The notes below the pieces were generated by a model. That model ran no database searches. It was not told the DNA's origin and worked only from the letters and a program-made list of their open reading frames with translations. From positions 90,795,968 to 90,859,967 of the forward strand of contig NC_084838.1 of NCBI RefSeq assembly GCF_033115175.1: DNA of 64,000 bases, written 5' to 3'. Shown here in pieces: positions 63,737 to 64,000 of the stretch. The translations under genes were made by a program, and so were the position numbers. This DNA is from Lepus europaeus. Its lineage: Eukaryota > Chordata > Mammalia > Lagomorpha > Leporidae. Every line of letters begins with the position of its first letter. The first letter of the stretch is position 1.

Positions 63737-64000
63737 TTTTAAAAAAGAATTTTATTTGAGAGGGAGGGTTATAGAGAGAGGGAGAGGCGGAGAGAAAGCT
63801 CTTCCATCCACTGGTCTACTCCCCAAATGGCCACAGTGGCCAGAGCTGGGTTGATTGGGAGTCAGGATCTTCTTCCAGGTCTCCCATGTGTATGCAGGGA
63901 CCCAAACACTTGGGCCATTATTCACTGCCTTCCCAGGACATAGCAGAGAGCTGGATCAGAATGACTAGCAGCTGGGACTGGAATCGACACCCATATGGGA
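63737..64000 (-). mobile_element. CSINE, minus strand, cut by the window edge
   Basis: TTTGAGAGGGAGGGTTATAG through ACCCATATGGGA at the last base. Confidence 0.85.

Noticed and set aside
1-64000. CRISPR arrays, bacterial operons, ribosome binding sites, plasmid or phage modules
   Set aside because: The window is spliced vertebrate DNA; regularly repeated blocks are SINEs, and none show CRISPR-like unit and spacer structure.

Overview
This is vertebrate nuclear DNA, almost certainly from a lagomorph (rabbit or hare). About seventy copies of the tRNA-derived C repeat (CSINE) lie in both orientations. They have a head like GGCCGGCGCCGTGGCTCA, a B box like GGTTCTAGTCC and a tail like CTCTGCCTGTCAAAA or CTTTCAAATAAATAAAT. 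There are also rabbit-type L1 3' ends with a G-rich tract and an ATTAAATAAAAG tail. Older MIR, L2, L1M, MLT1/MaLR and mariner-type remnants lie beneath them. Nothing bacterial, viral or plasmid-like is present. || Gene layout, left to right, matches the conserved mammalian block IARS1 - NOL8 - CENPP (human 9q22.31). (1) About 0.8-10.8 kb, minus strand: the 5' end of IARS1 (cytosolic isoleucyl-tRNA synthetase). It has three coding exons (2153-2035, 1351-1195, 954-835) and a CpG-island promoter near 10.33-10.83 kb; the rest of the gene lies off the left edge. (2) 10.85-16.9 kb: intergenic DNA packed with SINEs plus two MaLR-type LTRs. (3) 47.9-17.2 kb, minus strand: a complete NOL8 gene. All 16 coding exons can be placed by homology, splice sites and reading phase, and they join into one uninterrupted frame of 1108 codons plus stop. 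Its fifth coding intron has AT-AC termini with textbook U12-type signals. (4) 48.57-49.66 kb: a GC-rich shared promoter from which NOL8 runs left and CENPP runs right. (5) 49.55-64 kb, plus strand: the first three coding exons of CENPP (49552-49658, 54473-54654, 60075-60163); the rest lies off the right edge. || The products act separately: tRNA(Ile) charging in the cytosol (IARS1), nucleolar pre-rRNA processing (NOL8), and the constitutive centromere network (CENPP). Their co-location is old synteny, not an operon. || Less ordinary structures: a truncated L1 inserted exactly at the CENPP exon 1 splice donor, whose target-site duplication copied that donor; a retro-inserted 5' half of an intron-bearing tRNA-Ile(UAU) with 15-bp target-site duplications in a NOL8 intron; the U12 AT-AC intron; a ~31-bp tandem repeat in the IARS1 CpG island; an AKR1C-type processed pseudogene flanked by a diverged ~110-bp direct repeat; a 28-bp perfect inverted repeat; a tandem TAGTAG acceptor at NOL8 coding exon 15; and two close inverted pairs of young SINEs in NOL8 introns. 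I found no strong candidate for a wholly new system; these are the sites most worth checking.
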